From Rusavskia elegans (lineage: Eukaryota > Ascomycota > Lecanoromycetes > Teloschistales > Teloschistaceae), in the NCBI GenBank assembly GCA_011316305.1, contig SAUG01000085.1, positions 1 to 64,000 of the forward strand: DNA of 64,000 nucleotides. The letters are read 5' to 3'. The position numbers and the translations under genes are program-made. Positions 12,401 to 24,888 of the stretch are shown in pieces; position 1 is the first letter of the stretch, and each line of letters opens with the position of its first letter. The notes under the pieces are model-generated. The model was not told the origin of the DNA, searched no databases, and saw nothing but the letters and a program-made list of their open reading frames with translations.

Positions 12401-14635
12401 TTTTATTTATCTAAAATCGCTATTTTAGTATAGTTTAGATATTTTTTATATAGAAGTATCGTTTAAAGCTAAATACTCTTTTTTTCTAATATATTACTAA
12501 ATTATAATCCTTTAATTAAAGAATTCTAAATATAATTTTATAGCTGGCTATTTAAATAATATTAAATTAAAGTTTTTTTTTAGTATTAGTTAATTATTAC
12601 TTAGAACGGTATCGTTTTTTTTTTAACTTTTCTATCTCTATTTAATATTTTATTTCTATTAATAATTACTAAATTATATAGATCCTTCTTTTTAATTTAA
12701 AGAAATCTTTTTTTTAGTTAAATCCTCTAATATAAAACTTCCGGTTACGTTTAAATTAATAAATACTTTAACTTTCTATAGTCTGTTATTAATTTCGATA
12801 AATATTTTAATTTCGAATATATATATATAGCTAGCTAAATTAAATTACTTTTTAATAGCTATAAAGTTATATACTTATAATATATCTATTACTATAAAAT
12901 TTTATCTTTTACTAAATTATTATTTATACTTTTATATTTCTTACTTTTATAATCTACCTATAAAATATATCTATAGAGTTTCTAATTAAAGATTTTATTT
13001 CTTTTTTATTATTTCTTCTAGTACTTATATCTACTATATTTAAATATCCGGAATAATTATAAATATTATAATTTCTGATTTTAATAAATATTATAGGAAT
13101 ATATTAGTATAGTTCTAATAGATACTATCCGGCTCTTTCTTTTTTTAATTCGTAGATTCTATAGTTATTATTATAGTAAACGGTCTAACTAAATAGTATA
13201 TATTTCTTTCCTATTATCGCGTTTTTTTATTATAATATCGGTTTAGAAATAACTTTATCTTTAGAAGTATTATATCCTAGTTCTTTCTTTAATATATCGA
13301 CGATATTATTTACTTTTTAGTTCTACTAGTCGTTTTATAGATACTTATTATTAATATATATTTTATAAACGGCCTTAAATCTTTTATAGATTACTATAAA
13401 TCCTTTCTTTACTAATTTTTTATTATAGAAAACTTTAAAGTAAAAGGGTTTTACTTTAATTTATTAAATATTTTTTATTATAGATATTTATCTAAAGGCG
13501 GCTTTCTTCCTAGTTAATTCCGTTAATATTTATAGCGAAGCGTTATTTATTATAGCTTTCTATAATATTTTATTATTTTCTATAAACGTAAATTTTTTAT
13601 TCGAACTAGTTTTCTAGGATTTAAAACTACTATTATTATCTTTTAGAATTATTTTTTACTAGTCTTTAGATTTCTTTAGCGTAGTATTAAACTATCGTCA
13701 TTAAATTTTATTTAATCGATACTCTTTTATAAAATAGCTTTATATATTATAATTATAGTATATTTTAGAATTTTTATTTCCTTTACTATTTCTAGAGTTT
13801 TTCCTTTTATATTACTATTATATAAAATCTAGTTCTATTAATATTAGTCTATAGTAGCTATTTCCGGACTATTTTTTACTTAGGTACTATCTTTTATAGG
13901 ACTATCCCGAATAATATCCCGCGTTATTTTATAGTCTACTATTATAGTATTTCTCTATATTTTATTTATATAGTTTATTATCGAAGTCGATAGATATTTT
14001 AATTAGATTATCTAAAGTATTATATACTCGACTATTATATATAAATTTATCTTTTACTTACTTTTTAAATCCTCGTCTAAATATTATATATAGGGCGTCG
14101 TTATTCTATTCTATTAATAGTATCTATTTTTTAAATCGTACGACGTAGTTTAGTACTATATTCTTTAATTAAAGGTATTAAATAAAGTATTTAGTAGTTT
14201 AGATTTCGTTTAAAATTCTAAAGATTTTATAAATAGCTTTTTTAAACTTTATAAATTATATAAAAATACGTTTATTATCTATATTATCGTCTATATTTTT
14301 TCGAAGGAAAGGTTTTATCTAGTATTAGATTTATCTTCGAAAGTAGAATATAGTAAAAAGGTTGTTTTTTTCGGATATAGAATAGAATATAAAATATATA
14401 TCTAATTAAATAGACAAATCTTCTAGTTTATTACGATCTCTATAGTATTTATCGGGTTTATTAACTTTAATACTATAAAAGCGTTAGTTAGTAAAAGAAA
14501 TACTTTTATCCTTACTATTATCTTTTATCTAAACTTCCTTTCCTTTAGATTCGGACTATTTTACTATATAGCTAGAGTTATTTAGAGTAAAGGTTTAATA
14601 TTAACCTGCGACAGATATCCTAAAGGTATTTAAAG

Positions 14636-15038
14636 TATTATAAAGCTACCGGTAGAATCTAGTATCTCTAAAATCTAGTTGAATTTATTAATATATCTAT
14701 AAACAGAGGTATAATAGATAGTTACTTAAATTAATTTAAAAATAAATTGGTTTAAATACTAGAATATTATATAGCAATAACTAATAAATTAAATATAAAT
14801 TATAAAGGCGTCGAGTTTAGAATCTATATAAATAATACAATTTTCTATAATTAGTATAATTAATATAATTAGTATACTAAATAGAACTAAACAGCTAAAT
14901 ACTTTATTTAATAGTAATTAGTAATTAGTACTACTAAGTAACGCTAATTACTAAACAATATCTAAATATTTAATATATATTAAAAATCTTGTTACTAAAT
15001 ACTAGACTTGGTATAGGATCCAGTCTAAAATTATAACA
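14636..15038 (-). repeat. 5' LTR of gypsy element
   Basis: 403-bp partner of 8475-8878, ending TTATAACA, where the original CA end survives. Confidence 0.88.
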
Positions 15039-15539
15039 TTCCGCTATTATAATTATTTTATAGCGGCGTTCTATCCTTTAAAGTAGACGGCGATAAAAGA
15101 AACTAGTTTTCTTTATCTTTTCTTTTATTATTAGATATTAGAGATAAAGATTTCTTTCGAGATCTTTCTAGATTCGTCTAGATTTATTTAAAGACGTTAT
15201 TTTTATCGTTTTAACTATTACTAAATTCAGTAATAGAATAGTTTATATATAAAATATCGAGCGTATTATATAGAAGCGGCTTTATTTATAGTTAAATCTG
15301 GTTAAATTCTCTAGATTAGTAGTATAAGATTTTGTTAAATATAATATTACGAGTATAGATGATTTTCCTTTAATTCGAAATCTGGATAAAATAGATATTC
15401 GTACTATTATATCCTACTGGAAATCTAATATAAATTCTAGAATATAGTTTCTAGTAAACTGGCCGGTTCGGATCGAATTCCCGTCGAACCGTCGGGTATC
15501 CGATCCGATTTTAGTAACCTGACCCGAGTTCGACCCGCT

Positions 15540-18500
15540 TAGATTGACTACTTCGGTACGAGTTCCCGTCGGTTTTTCGGAAACCCGACCCGAGTTTTAA
15601 TAAATCGGTTCGACCCGATCCGCTAAATAGTATAGATCGGTTTTTAAAATTAAAACCGAAAGTTAAATCGAATTATAAAATAGGAACTAATAGAAATCTG
15701 ATTTAATCCGATTTATAATTATATTAGATAGTCGAATACTATAGTTTTTATAAACGATTATTAGTTTAGATTTTTTTTTTAATTATAATAAATAATTTAA
15801 ATAATATAAAGCGGTAATATATTTTATTTCATACTAAACTAAAGAGTATTTAATTTAATCTATCTAAAATACTTTTTAACTTCTTTTTAAAAAGATTCTA
15901 TTTTCTAAATAATATTCTATTTTCTAGTTATATCAGATTATATATATTTTATAGTTTCTTTAAACTTTTTTCTACTTCTAAATCTATAGTACGGTTATAG
16001 TATTTCATTATTATTATCTATTCTATATATTCTAGAATTATTTAGATTCGATTTTACCGATAAACTCTTTTTATAAAACTAAAAGTCCGTTCTATTCCTA
16101 CCGAAAATATTAGATAAATAAAAATTTTATAAGCTATCTATATTAGTTTCAGAAAATTCGAAGTATTATTTTTCTAAAATATCTACTTTAAATTATTTTC
16201 GGTAGTATTAGCGCGAAGATATCGATTAGCTTCGGAAGCAGCTATTTAAAAACAATAGAATTATCGAAAAATACTATTTAAAGTAGATAAAATAGGCTTT
16301 AGACTAATCAGTAAAATTATAATATATTACTCTTTTATATTATTTTATTTTCTTCTATAGCAGATTTCAGGCTTTAATAAATCGATAGAAATTCTATAGT
16401 ATTTAGTAAAGTACTTTTTAAATTTAATCCGATATCTATCTTTATACCCCGAAAAGCCCCTTTGGAAAGCTCCTATCTGAGGTTATATTGAGTTTTCATA
16501 TATATATATATGTTTTATCAACGTTATATACGGCAACGATTGTTGTATTTTACGTGTAAAGAAATTTTTACAGTTTAAGCAGTTCGTCAGGCAAGGTTTA
16601 CAGCGTTAATTACTTTTATTTAACTATTTCTTTCTTTATTCGATCACGAATCTTCCACTATTCCTTTCTCGACGTTATAAATAATCAGAAGTATCTAATA
16701 TTTCCGCTATATCTATCTACTATACTACGAAGTAATTATCTATACTTATTATATCGGCAGTATTTATTATATAACCTGTACCTAAACGCTCCGCTAAGCT
16801 ATTAAAGGACTTTTTAGCCTATCTAGCTTTAAGAGAGTCGCTAGGCAGTACGCTAGCTACTACGGCCAGAAGCTTTACCCGGTCGATTAAATTAAAAGGA
16901 GATAGAAAGGTCGGATAGCGCGTTTTTAAAGCGGTAAAAAAAAGATTTAAATTAAAATCGAAATAGATTACTCTAGCTATACTAAGATAGTCGATAATCG
17001 CGCGAATAAATAGAGTTATTATAGATATAGGTACTACTATCTGGTTTAGTTTATAGCTATAGCTATTACTGGATTATATACGTACGTAAAGGCTTTTAGT
17101 AAATTATAATACTTACGAGGGATATTATAGGGCTTATATTACTAATAAAAGAAAAAGAAACGAGAACTACGAGATATATTTATTTATAAAAATTTCTACG
17201 TTAATTAAATTATCGGTAGAAGAATACGTTATATTACTAAATAAATTTAAATTAAAATTTTATAAAAAGTACTGTTATTTATATTAACTGAACTAGGATA
17301 TAAATTCTGCTATCGTATATTTAATACTGATATACTAACGCTTGATTTGCTTACCGAACCACTGGTTCACCGGATATCAAAACCAAAACAAATAACTAAA
17401 TATCCCGAAAAGTCTTCTATTTCTTCGTCGTTATCTTCTTTATTCTAGTTTCGATAAAGGTTAAGCTTTACTATAGAATCTAGAATATTCGTAAAATTAT
17501 AAATTAATTTATTTTTATTTCTAGTACGGGAATATTACTTTAGAAACTTTATATTAGTATTATTATAAACTATTAGTATTATTTTTTTATTATTATAATT
17601 CGATAATCGAATTACCTTCTCTATTCTAGAAAAATAATTAAAAATAGTACTATAGAGTCGAAATACTAAATAAACTCTAACGCTCGTAATTTTTAAAACT
17701 AATAAAGTAATTTTATAGAACAGCTATAGTATACTATCTATAAAGAAAAAAACTTACTATTTATCTATATTAAAGGTAATATTTTATATTTATAGATTTT
17801 ATAAATTCTCTTCTTTAAATTTATTAACGAAATAATAAAATTAATATACCTAATAAATTATAAAATACGTCGAATTCTATCGATTACAGATATTTTAAAT
17901 TATACTTCTAGATTAGGAATTAAAATCGATCCTTTTCTAAATTTCTTTAAAGCGAAGCTTATATTAAAAAGAAGTTAAAATATAAACTATAATAGTATAA
18001 ATCTAAAATCGATATTAATCTATTTCAAAATTTATTTTATCTATATATATTACCTTTTTTATAATACTAGATAGGCTAGTACTAATAACTCTAATTTATT
18101 TATTATCCAGTTTTTATATAAAATGGTCGCTGATTATTTATAATCTAATAGTTTTAATAAAGTTTTAAAATATTAGATTAAATATATAAACCAGGTAAAG
18201 TAGAAAGTTTTAGATTCGATTCTATTAGCTATCGAGCCGAATAAAAGCTTTTTTAAATATTTCCTTTAACGTACTATTAGAACTAGTATTATCGGTAATA
18301 ATATCTAGAAGTTTCTATCTAAACTGAAAAAATTCTAAAAGTTTTAATAGTTTCTAGTACTATAAATAGCTAGAATAATTAGTAAAAAGAAATATAAATC
18401 TAAATAGACGTTCCTAAAGTTAATACTAAATATTAATCTAGTATATTAATACTTCTAAGTATATAATCTTATATAAATTTAACTAAATATCTAATATAAA

Positions 18501-19803
18501 GGAAATATATTCTAAGATTTTTAAATTAAATTTAATTCATTTATAGATTTTTTTATTAACGTTAAAAACTATATATATTAATTATATATAGTCGATAAAC
18601 TTTATATCTAGATAAAATATCTATAGTAATTATCTAAATCTTTTATTTTCGATAGTCCGAACTAGTAGATTTAGATCTAAGAAAGTTTTATATAGATATT
18701 AGTTCTATATAATTTAGTCGAAAATAGAATCGAATTTAATATCGTTTCTTTTCTATAATTAAAATAAATTTTATATTACCTTTTTATATTACTATTAGCT
18801 ACTAATACGGATAAGTATTACTTTAATAAAAGACTACGAGTTACGTCGCTTGATTCTTTAATAAACTATAGATTTAAAGTATTTTTTTATAGTAGATATA
18901 TTAGAAGAATTAAAGGCTATAAAATAGTTAAAAATCCTAGAATAGTTTTTATATATAATTATAGAAAAACTATCTATTATTAAAGATACCTAGTGGAATT
19001 TGTACTACTATTTCGACTATATATACTCTATAGCTTTTTTCGACTAGAAAAGATTAACTAGTTTTTTATAGATTTTATCTTTAATATTAATAGCTATAAG
19101 CGTACTAGATTACTAATATTCGAATTTTTTATAGTAATCTAGATTCTATTAAATTTATCTATTATCGTCCCGAAAAACTAGTACTAGATAGTCGGTTCGA
19201 ATTTGATTAGCTATATTTTTAATAATCTATCTTTATTGCCTATATAATTAATTAAATTTAAATAATATAATATTTATAGATCGACTCGCCGCCTAGTTTA
19301 TAGATTAGCTAGAATAGATTTTACTTTGAAAAACCGTTTTCTAAAACTTTACTAAACGTATCGGTCTAAAAAACGGATAATTAAAAATTAATTAAAAGAT
19401 TAGATATTTTATATTAGTTTTAAAAATTTAAAATTAATACGATTTATATTTAGATAATAAATAATATAAAAAAGTAATATAGATATATAAGTATTAATTT
19501 AGTTATTATTTACTATTTAGTAGTATAGAATCGATATTAATTTAAATAGTATCTAAAGTATTAATATTATAATATAACCGTATAATAAAAGTAGAGATTT
19601 TTTAGTATTATAATATAGAAAAGAAAATTTTAATAGTTTTAGTAGGTCGAACCCGGATTTCTAGATTTAACCCGGAATCGAATTAGATCGAACTTTAGAA
19701 AAATCTAATCCGATTCGGTTCGGTATCTAAAAAAGTCGGAATCGACTTAGATCGGGTCGGTTTTTCTAACCCGGGTTCGAAATCCGACCCGACGGCCAAT
19801 CTA
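15540..19803 (-). mobile_element. hAT transposon with degraded transposase
   Basis: Ends TAGATTGACTA and GGCCAATCTA with 8-bp TSDs GACCCGCT (15532-15539) and GACACGTT (19804-19811). The flanks rejoin to the uninterrupted form seen near 53890. The minus strand carries a transposase relic from about 19300 to 16050. Its C-terminus reads NTTENNLK, then LIQIAYKIFIYLIFSVGIER and TFSF (about 16230-16060). This is the hAT dimerisation domain, in which PASS..ERxFS is the family hallmark. A 946-bp insertion lies at 16457-17402. Confidence 0.85.
16457..17402 (+). mobile_element. unidentified 946-bp insertion in the hAT
   Basis: The homologous hAT at 56634-56700 lacks this segment. It is flanked by CCCCGAAAAG (16447-16456) and TCCCGAAAAG (17403-17412), a 10-bp direct repeat differing by one C/T. 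I see no terminal inverted repeats; the right end is A-rich. The outer parts (16457-16660, 17330-17400) keep CA and TG. On the plus strand 16780-17280 reads as a long relic with few stops, containing FLAYLALRESLGS, then IWFSLQLQLLLDYI and ITNKRKRNENYEI. I do not recognise the family. Confidence 0.6.
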
Positions 19804-20856
19804 GACACGTTAAATAGTCGGATCGGATTATAGTTTTTAATCCGAAAATCCGATCTAAAAATCTAATCCGACCCGATTTATATTTATATTCGATAGTTAA
19901 ATACGAAAATATTTACGGAGAATATAAAATAGTAATATATTCTATTTAATACCAGTTTATATAACTGTTATCTATTAATATTAGTTTATATACCGATATT
20001 ATATTAATAGTATTGATTTTCTCTAAATAATTCTATAGATATATATTTTGTCACTAGAGTTTTTAATTTTTTAGAATTTATTATTAATTAGTTATTATAA
20101 TATTCCCGGCTATATCTTTAGATTCTATATTAATTTTTTAATAAACTAAACGTTCTTCTACTAAATGGTAATATATTTAGTATAGATTATAGCTAGTTAA
20201 TAATTTATAAGAAATAAATATAGTCGGATATATATAATAATATAGTAAAATAATATATTTATTTATTAGAAAAGCAATTATATATCCTTCTATTATATTC
20301 TATAAAGTTGTTAACGCTATATTTTATCTTCTATCGATTCCTTTATTTATATTTATAGTGGCGACGTCGGTAAAGATTTCGTAATATAATCTAGCGAAAA
20401 GTACTTTAGAAATAAAAAGTTCGAAGCCTTTCTAGTATCTTTAGATTTCTCGAAAAGTAACGGTTTTAAACTTCTATTTATATTTTTTTCGATAGATTAT
20501 TAGCTAGACTATTTAGAATTTATCTTTCTAGAATATTACTAATACTATAGCGCTATAAAATTTCCTTTTATTTTTTCCGATTCTATTTTTTCGAATCTTC
20601 GCTATACCTCTATAGTAAATCGTTAGGGAAAAATAGGGATTTATAGATAGTATAATATAGAAGAAAAATTGTATTTTAATACTAGAATTATATCTTTATA
20701 TACGATTTTAGTATTTTAGCGGATTAAATCCGGGTATCCGACCCCGATCCGGGTTCGAATCGGATTGAACTATAGAAAAACCCGATCCGATTCGGGTCGG
20801 ATCGGGTTAGCTAATCTAAATTCGAAATCCGATCCGACGGCCAATCTAGTTTCTGG

Positions 20857-22787
20857 AATTTCGGAATATATTTATCTAATATATAGATCTTATAGCCGTA
20901 TATTCGGAAATTATCTAAATATAAAACTATTTAAACAACTATTTAAAATAGAGCTTTTTATATAAACCTTTTTTTAATATAATATTTATATTATAGGCGG
21001 CGGCTAAAATAATCTAAAATTAAAGATATTACGAAAAATTTATTTCGTTTATTATTATTCTAGCTTTAATATTAAAAGTACAATCTAATCGTTTAAAATA
21101 ACTATTTCATTTTTATATATCTAGAGTAGTAGATTCTTAGAAAAATCCTAGCTCGGTAATAAAATTTACGTTAATTTAATATCTAATCGTATAAATACTT
21201 TTATAATTCTATAGCGTATTTAAATAAATTTAAAAAAGCGGCGAAGAATTTTAATAGCTTTTGATTTAAAACGATAGATTTTAATAATATAAAAATCCGT
21301 TTTACTATATAAATAATATAAAATCTAGTAATAACGATTTTGGCCGGCTGTAATTAAAATTAAATCGTAGATAATATAATAAAATAGCTCGCCGGAATCC
21401 TTTAATTTATATAAAGAAATTAAAATAATCTAGTAGATTTTAGAAAAGATATATATTAAATATTTACTAGTTATTATCATTTCAATTCTATCTATAATTT
21501 CTATTCTTTTTTAGCTATTTACTATAGATACTAAATAGTTTTATCGACGGCGTAAACGAGTAACTAGTATAGATCTTTAGTTATATCTAATTTAGCTATA
21601 GTAAAAAACGATAGAAGATCGGTTTTATATCTATTTAGATTATCTTTTATTATATATAGCTCGTTAATTTTCTTATACTTAATAATAATCTTTCTATTAC
21701 GTTTAATACGAAGAGTTCTAGAATTTTTAAAAAGATTATCTTTCCTTTATATATATCTTTTCGAAACTAGATTAGTTATAAAATTAGAAACGTAGTTTAT
21801 ATTAGAAAGTTTTAACGATATTTTACTATTTAGCGAATTTACGTTAACTATAATACTTCTATATACTATAATTGATATCGGTTTTTTGTTTAAAATAATA
21901 TGTAAATTGACAATATAGGTTTAATTATTAATAAAGCGATAGGCTATAGTGTTGTTATATAAATTAATTACTAAACTATCGTTCAAAATCTATAATAAAA
22001 AAAGAAAGTAATTAACGACGAAGGTTTCTAGAAATATTACTAATAAAACGCTAGTAGATACTGATTTTTTTCTTTTAATACTTTTATATTTTTTTTAAAT
22101 ATATTAAATAGAGTATTTATATTTCTTCCGTATTCTATTATTACTATTAAATTCATTTTTCACCTTTTTTATTTTTACTACTTTAAATTTAAAACTAGTT
22201 AGTTTTTCGGATAAATCTATTTATAGTATTCGACGAGTTATAGTATTTTTTATTAAAATGTTTTAGACTATAGATATATTTCGGCGGCTTATTATTATTT
22301 TTAAAAGAAAGATTATTATCTTTTCTTTTATCTTTTTTTTATCTTTATTTTTATCCGCGTCGATATTATTATTATTACTTTCTATAGTAGTAAATATAGT
22401 ATAGGCGTTAGAGACTTTAAAGTTATATAGACAAACGTAGTTATAGAACTTTTTAATAAATTTATAATACTATTCTTCGTAATCTATAATAGAGTTAAAT
22501 TTAAATTTATAGTTCTGCGAAAGAATAGAAATTAGATTATAGATAATAAAAACGATATCTTTTAATACTTTTCTAGTATTTTTAACTTTTAAAACTTTAA
22601 TATATTTAGTTTAAAAATATATCTATAATTATTTTTCGAACTATATTTTTAATATTTTAATTTCGTAAAGAATCTATAGATAGCTTTTTATATTATCGCT
22701 CTATTTCTATAATTCTAGCGGAGTCGGTAGATACGATTCTAGATTATAGTATTGGTAGCAGATTCTATAAATAAAGTTTAACGAATC
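20857..22787 (-). pseudogene. copia gag-integrase remnant
   Basis: The minus strand adjacent to the hAT reads RIYGYKIYILDKYIPK, like the copia integrase tail (LRxFGCxAYVxDK). Further right, 22230-22290 gives a possible Cys/His knuckle of the form KCxxCxKxHxxKCW with most Cys and Trp lost to transitions, which would be gag. The 5' end runs to the border of island 1. Heavy RIP prevents firm domain limits. Confidence 0.5.
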
Positions 22788-23910
22788 TAAAGATTCGTGA
22801 TAGTTATTCAGAGCTCCTCCAAGACCTGCAGCGCGTTATACATCTTGCCCTGGTCAAGGTCCTGGCCAAGGGCATTCCAAGTGCAAGATGTAAGAACATG
22901 GAACCAGCCCTGTGAATCTTTGGCAGCGTCGTTCATGATTTCCCCGGATGCTTTGTTCCAGATCGTGGGCAGTGAAGGCTCTGATCTCCGTACGACGTCC
23001 TCTGCGCGAGCTACAGCAGCTGCAACTGCATCCCCGAGAGTGGTTCCGAGTCATGCTGTTACGACAAATTGACCGATGTCAAGACCGACATTCTCACCTA
23101 CCATTAGTAGCTCGCTACATTCGTTGGTATTTAGAACTGTCAAAACATCTCCAGTGGTCACAGCTAGGAAAAGCAAATGAAGGCCATCTTTCCGTAAGAA
23201 AGAGCAGATAATGGCTTCTGCGTCGAGTCTGTTCTCATTCTGGCCTTGCCTTGGTACGATTCAGGCCGTGGAGTGACGCAGGACAGCGAACCAATGACTA
23301 AAGTCACTAGGAAGCCGATCCATCGGGTTTTGTCCAGAGTTGGGGTCTTCGGCACCAGGAACAGTCTCGGAAATCTTCCAGACGGGACCTGCAATATTCT
23401 CTAAACCTCCAGAAGTAAATGTAATGTTTAACGCCAAATCACGGTTTGGGCAGCGCGACTGCAATGAATGCGGCTCGAAGCTAGGGTCCTCGAAACAGGT
23501 TTCACCATCCTGCTCTCCGAAGGCATCCTTAGCCCATTGCCAAGTCTGGTTCCTAGCTCGGAACCGCAATGTGAACTGTATCTGTGCTGGCCTTGACACC
23601 GTCGACAATGTGCAAGAATGGTAGCTGCATACCGATCGCCGATTCGAGACTGTATGGATGCTGAGCTAGACAGCAGTTAGTAAGAGACTTTGGTCATCTC
23701 GTATTGAGGCGCCGGGCAGTTCGTACATCAGCTGCGTTAGTGAGGTGCTTAGACAGCAATTCAGTCCATTGTCCATTTACACCACTATGCCACAGAATAG
23801 CTTCTCAGCTTTCTGCTTTCACGTCGGTCTTTCCATGCTCGATGCAAATCATGAAGTCGACCTTGGAAGTTCTCAGCACCTGGTACTCTGTTCTGATGAG
23901 GAATAGGGGA
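22788..23910 (-). pseudogene. raffinose synthase/Sip1-like (GH36) pseudogene
   Basis: Sip1-type proteins are glycoside hydrolase family 36 enzymes acting on alpha-galactosides. Reading the minus strand: AILWHSGVNGQWTELLS (about 23800-23740), LPFLHIVDGV (about 23630), FRARNQTWQWAKDAFGEQDG, HWFAVLRHSTA, then a TGA where a Trp is expected, SFLRKDGLHLL, a second TGA, LGTTLGDAVAAAVARAEDV, and CTWNALGQDL near 22860-22880. A third stop (22808-22810) precedes ITITNL, and homology ends at the island border (about 22788), before the catalytic barrel core. There is at least one frameshift near 23600. Two of the three stops are explained by single C-to-T or G-to-A changes. Identification is from remembered family motifs. 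Confidence 0.62.
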
Positions 23911-24714
23911 CTCTACTTGTCTCTCCGATACCACGGTATTCTGCCTCAAGGGAGGATGGCAGACAGTCCTTATAACGATATTTGTTCAACACTTTGCACA
24001 CAAGGGCTGCCACTGGTTTAGAAGCTGGCAACCTCCAGGTCAGCAGCGATATGGAGACGAACAGTTGAGTTATCAAAAATTAATCTTAAAGGCAGGCTCA
24101 TTCAGACTACCTGCGGAGCTTACAATTAAAGAGCACCAGACCAGAATGAACCTTTGATCCACAACGTCGGCTAGCGCGAAAGTCCTTCCAATTTCAATAT
24201 TTGGGAGCTGAAAAGCCCGCAGTGGCCTTTAATTTGGAGCCGCTGGATAAGGATCGCTTTCTCTTTCGTGTCATACCTTTCGTTTGTCAATTGTGGCACG
24301 GCGAAGATGAGAATACATCCATAATGTGTGGAGGGTGGTGCTTGTATTCCCCGGGCAACCCCGAATCCGGCAGGTCGTCCTCGAGTCTGAAACCGGGCAT
24401 CTTCAGTGACCGAGCCTTGGCGATAGCCTTGCAGATGGCTTCCTACGACTCATTCTGAGCTTCTGAGAAATCGTGAGCCATATCTGATCATGCAACAAGC
24501 ATCCGATTCCATCATCAGCAGATGATCATATGATAAAAACTTTCGATCGAGGCGCTATTAGGCACGTCGGCTAGTGCGGCTGGCGTCTCCTGGCGTTTCC
24601 CGTGCCCAGATCTAATGTTGGCGCTGAACAACGAGTTTTTCGTTCGTCATGTCTTCGGAGCGTAACAATACCCCGCCACCCACCAGCTTTACATTACTAC
24701 TACTACTACGTTTT
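23911..24714. other. rest of gene island 1, no gene resolved
   Basis: Normal-composition DNA upstream of the Sip1-like pseudogene. It should hold the gene's start and promoter. An 85-codon plus-strand frame (24201-24458) exists but resembles nothing I know and has no clear gene context. AT-rich DNA starts at about 24715, after a short CTA repeat. Confidence 0.5.
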
Positions 24715-24853
24715 TTAATCATTTTGAAAAGTATAAATTATAGAATTTACTCGGTTTACTTTTTGAATTATAAAAATTAATTCTATAAACGTAAATTAGC
24801 GATAAATATCGAAAAAGACTTTTAAAAACTTTCGAAACTCTAGATTTTCACGG

Positions 24854-24888
24854 CTCTACGGTAGAGCTAGCGTTAAAGTCTACCGTAG
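24854..24888. repeat. inverted repeat, 10-bp arms
   Basis: CTACGGTAGA (24856-24865) and TCTACCGTAG (24879-24888) are perfect inverted arms with a 13-nt spacer. The left arm lies in the odd palindrome CTCTACGGTAGAG (24854-24866). It stands out as GC-richer than its surroundings. Function unknown. Confidence 0.6.

Larger units (their letters stand above)
8475..15038 (-). mobile_element. complete Ty3/gypsy element, family 1 (6.56 kb)
   Basis: LTRs of 404 bp (8475-8878) and 403 bp (14636-15038) flank about 5.76 kb of interior. The TSDs are CTCCG (8470-8474) and TTCCG (15039-15043), differing by one C-to-T change. The pol reads on the minus strand. For example, 11340-11560 is the reverse complement of the RT end also seen at 1-220, and a FDNILVFSK-like active-site loop (ancestral LDDIL) lies near 11630-11660. 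Integrase and a chromodomain-type end follow at about 10900-9600. The gag half (about 12500-14600) is too degraded for me to delimit. It lies inside the copia element. Confidence 0.9.
15455..20848. mobile_element. hAT-type element carrying a nested hAT
   Basis: The ends are TAAACTGGCC (from TAGACTGGCC) and GGCCAATCTA, with 8-bp TSDs GTTTCTAG (15447-15454) and GTTTCTGG (20849-20856). The element's own sequence is only 15455-15539 plus 19812-20848 (about 1.1 kb). It matches the first ~840 bp and last ~140 bp of the 5.14-kb hAT at 53814-58957, so it is an internal-deletion derivative without transposase. Another hAT (15540-19803) sits in it. The host is the copia element. Confidence 0.85.
6349..22787 (-). 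mobile_element. Ty1/copia element, split by two large insertions
   Basis: Three segments make one copia element on the minus strand: about 6349-8474 (RT, RNase H, 3' end), 15044-15454 (between integrase and RT) and 20857-22787 (gag and integrase). Removing the gypsy element 8475-15038 and the hAT 15455-20848, with one TSD each, rejoins the sequence. Across the hAT junction a frame reading LDKYIPKFQKL continues into VGYNSTNIYF, the typical copia post-integrase motif. The left boundary is uncertain. The right end abuts gene island 1 with no LTR recognised, so the 5' end may be truncated. Confidence 0.75.

Noticed and set aside
20765..20965. 66-codon open frame on the plus strand
   Set aside because: It covers the terminal repeat of a hAT and its TSD, so it crosses two elements.
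22745..22775. TTGGTAGCAGATTC, resembling a copia primer binding site (tRNA-Met type)
   Set aside because: It is on the plus strand whereas the copia gag and pol read on the minus strand; taken as chance.
24201..24458. 85-codon frame in island 1
   Set aside because: No similarity recognised, start codon and context unconvincing; left as part of the unassigned island.
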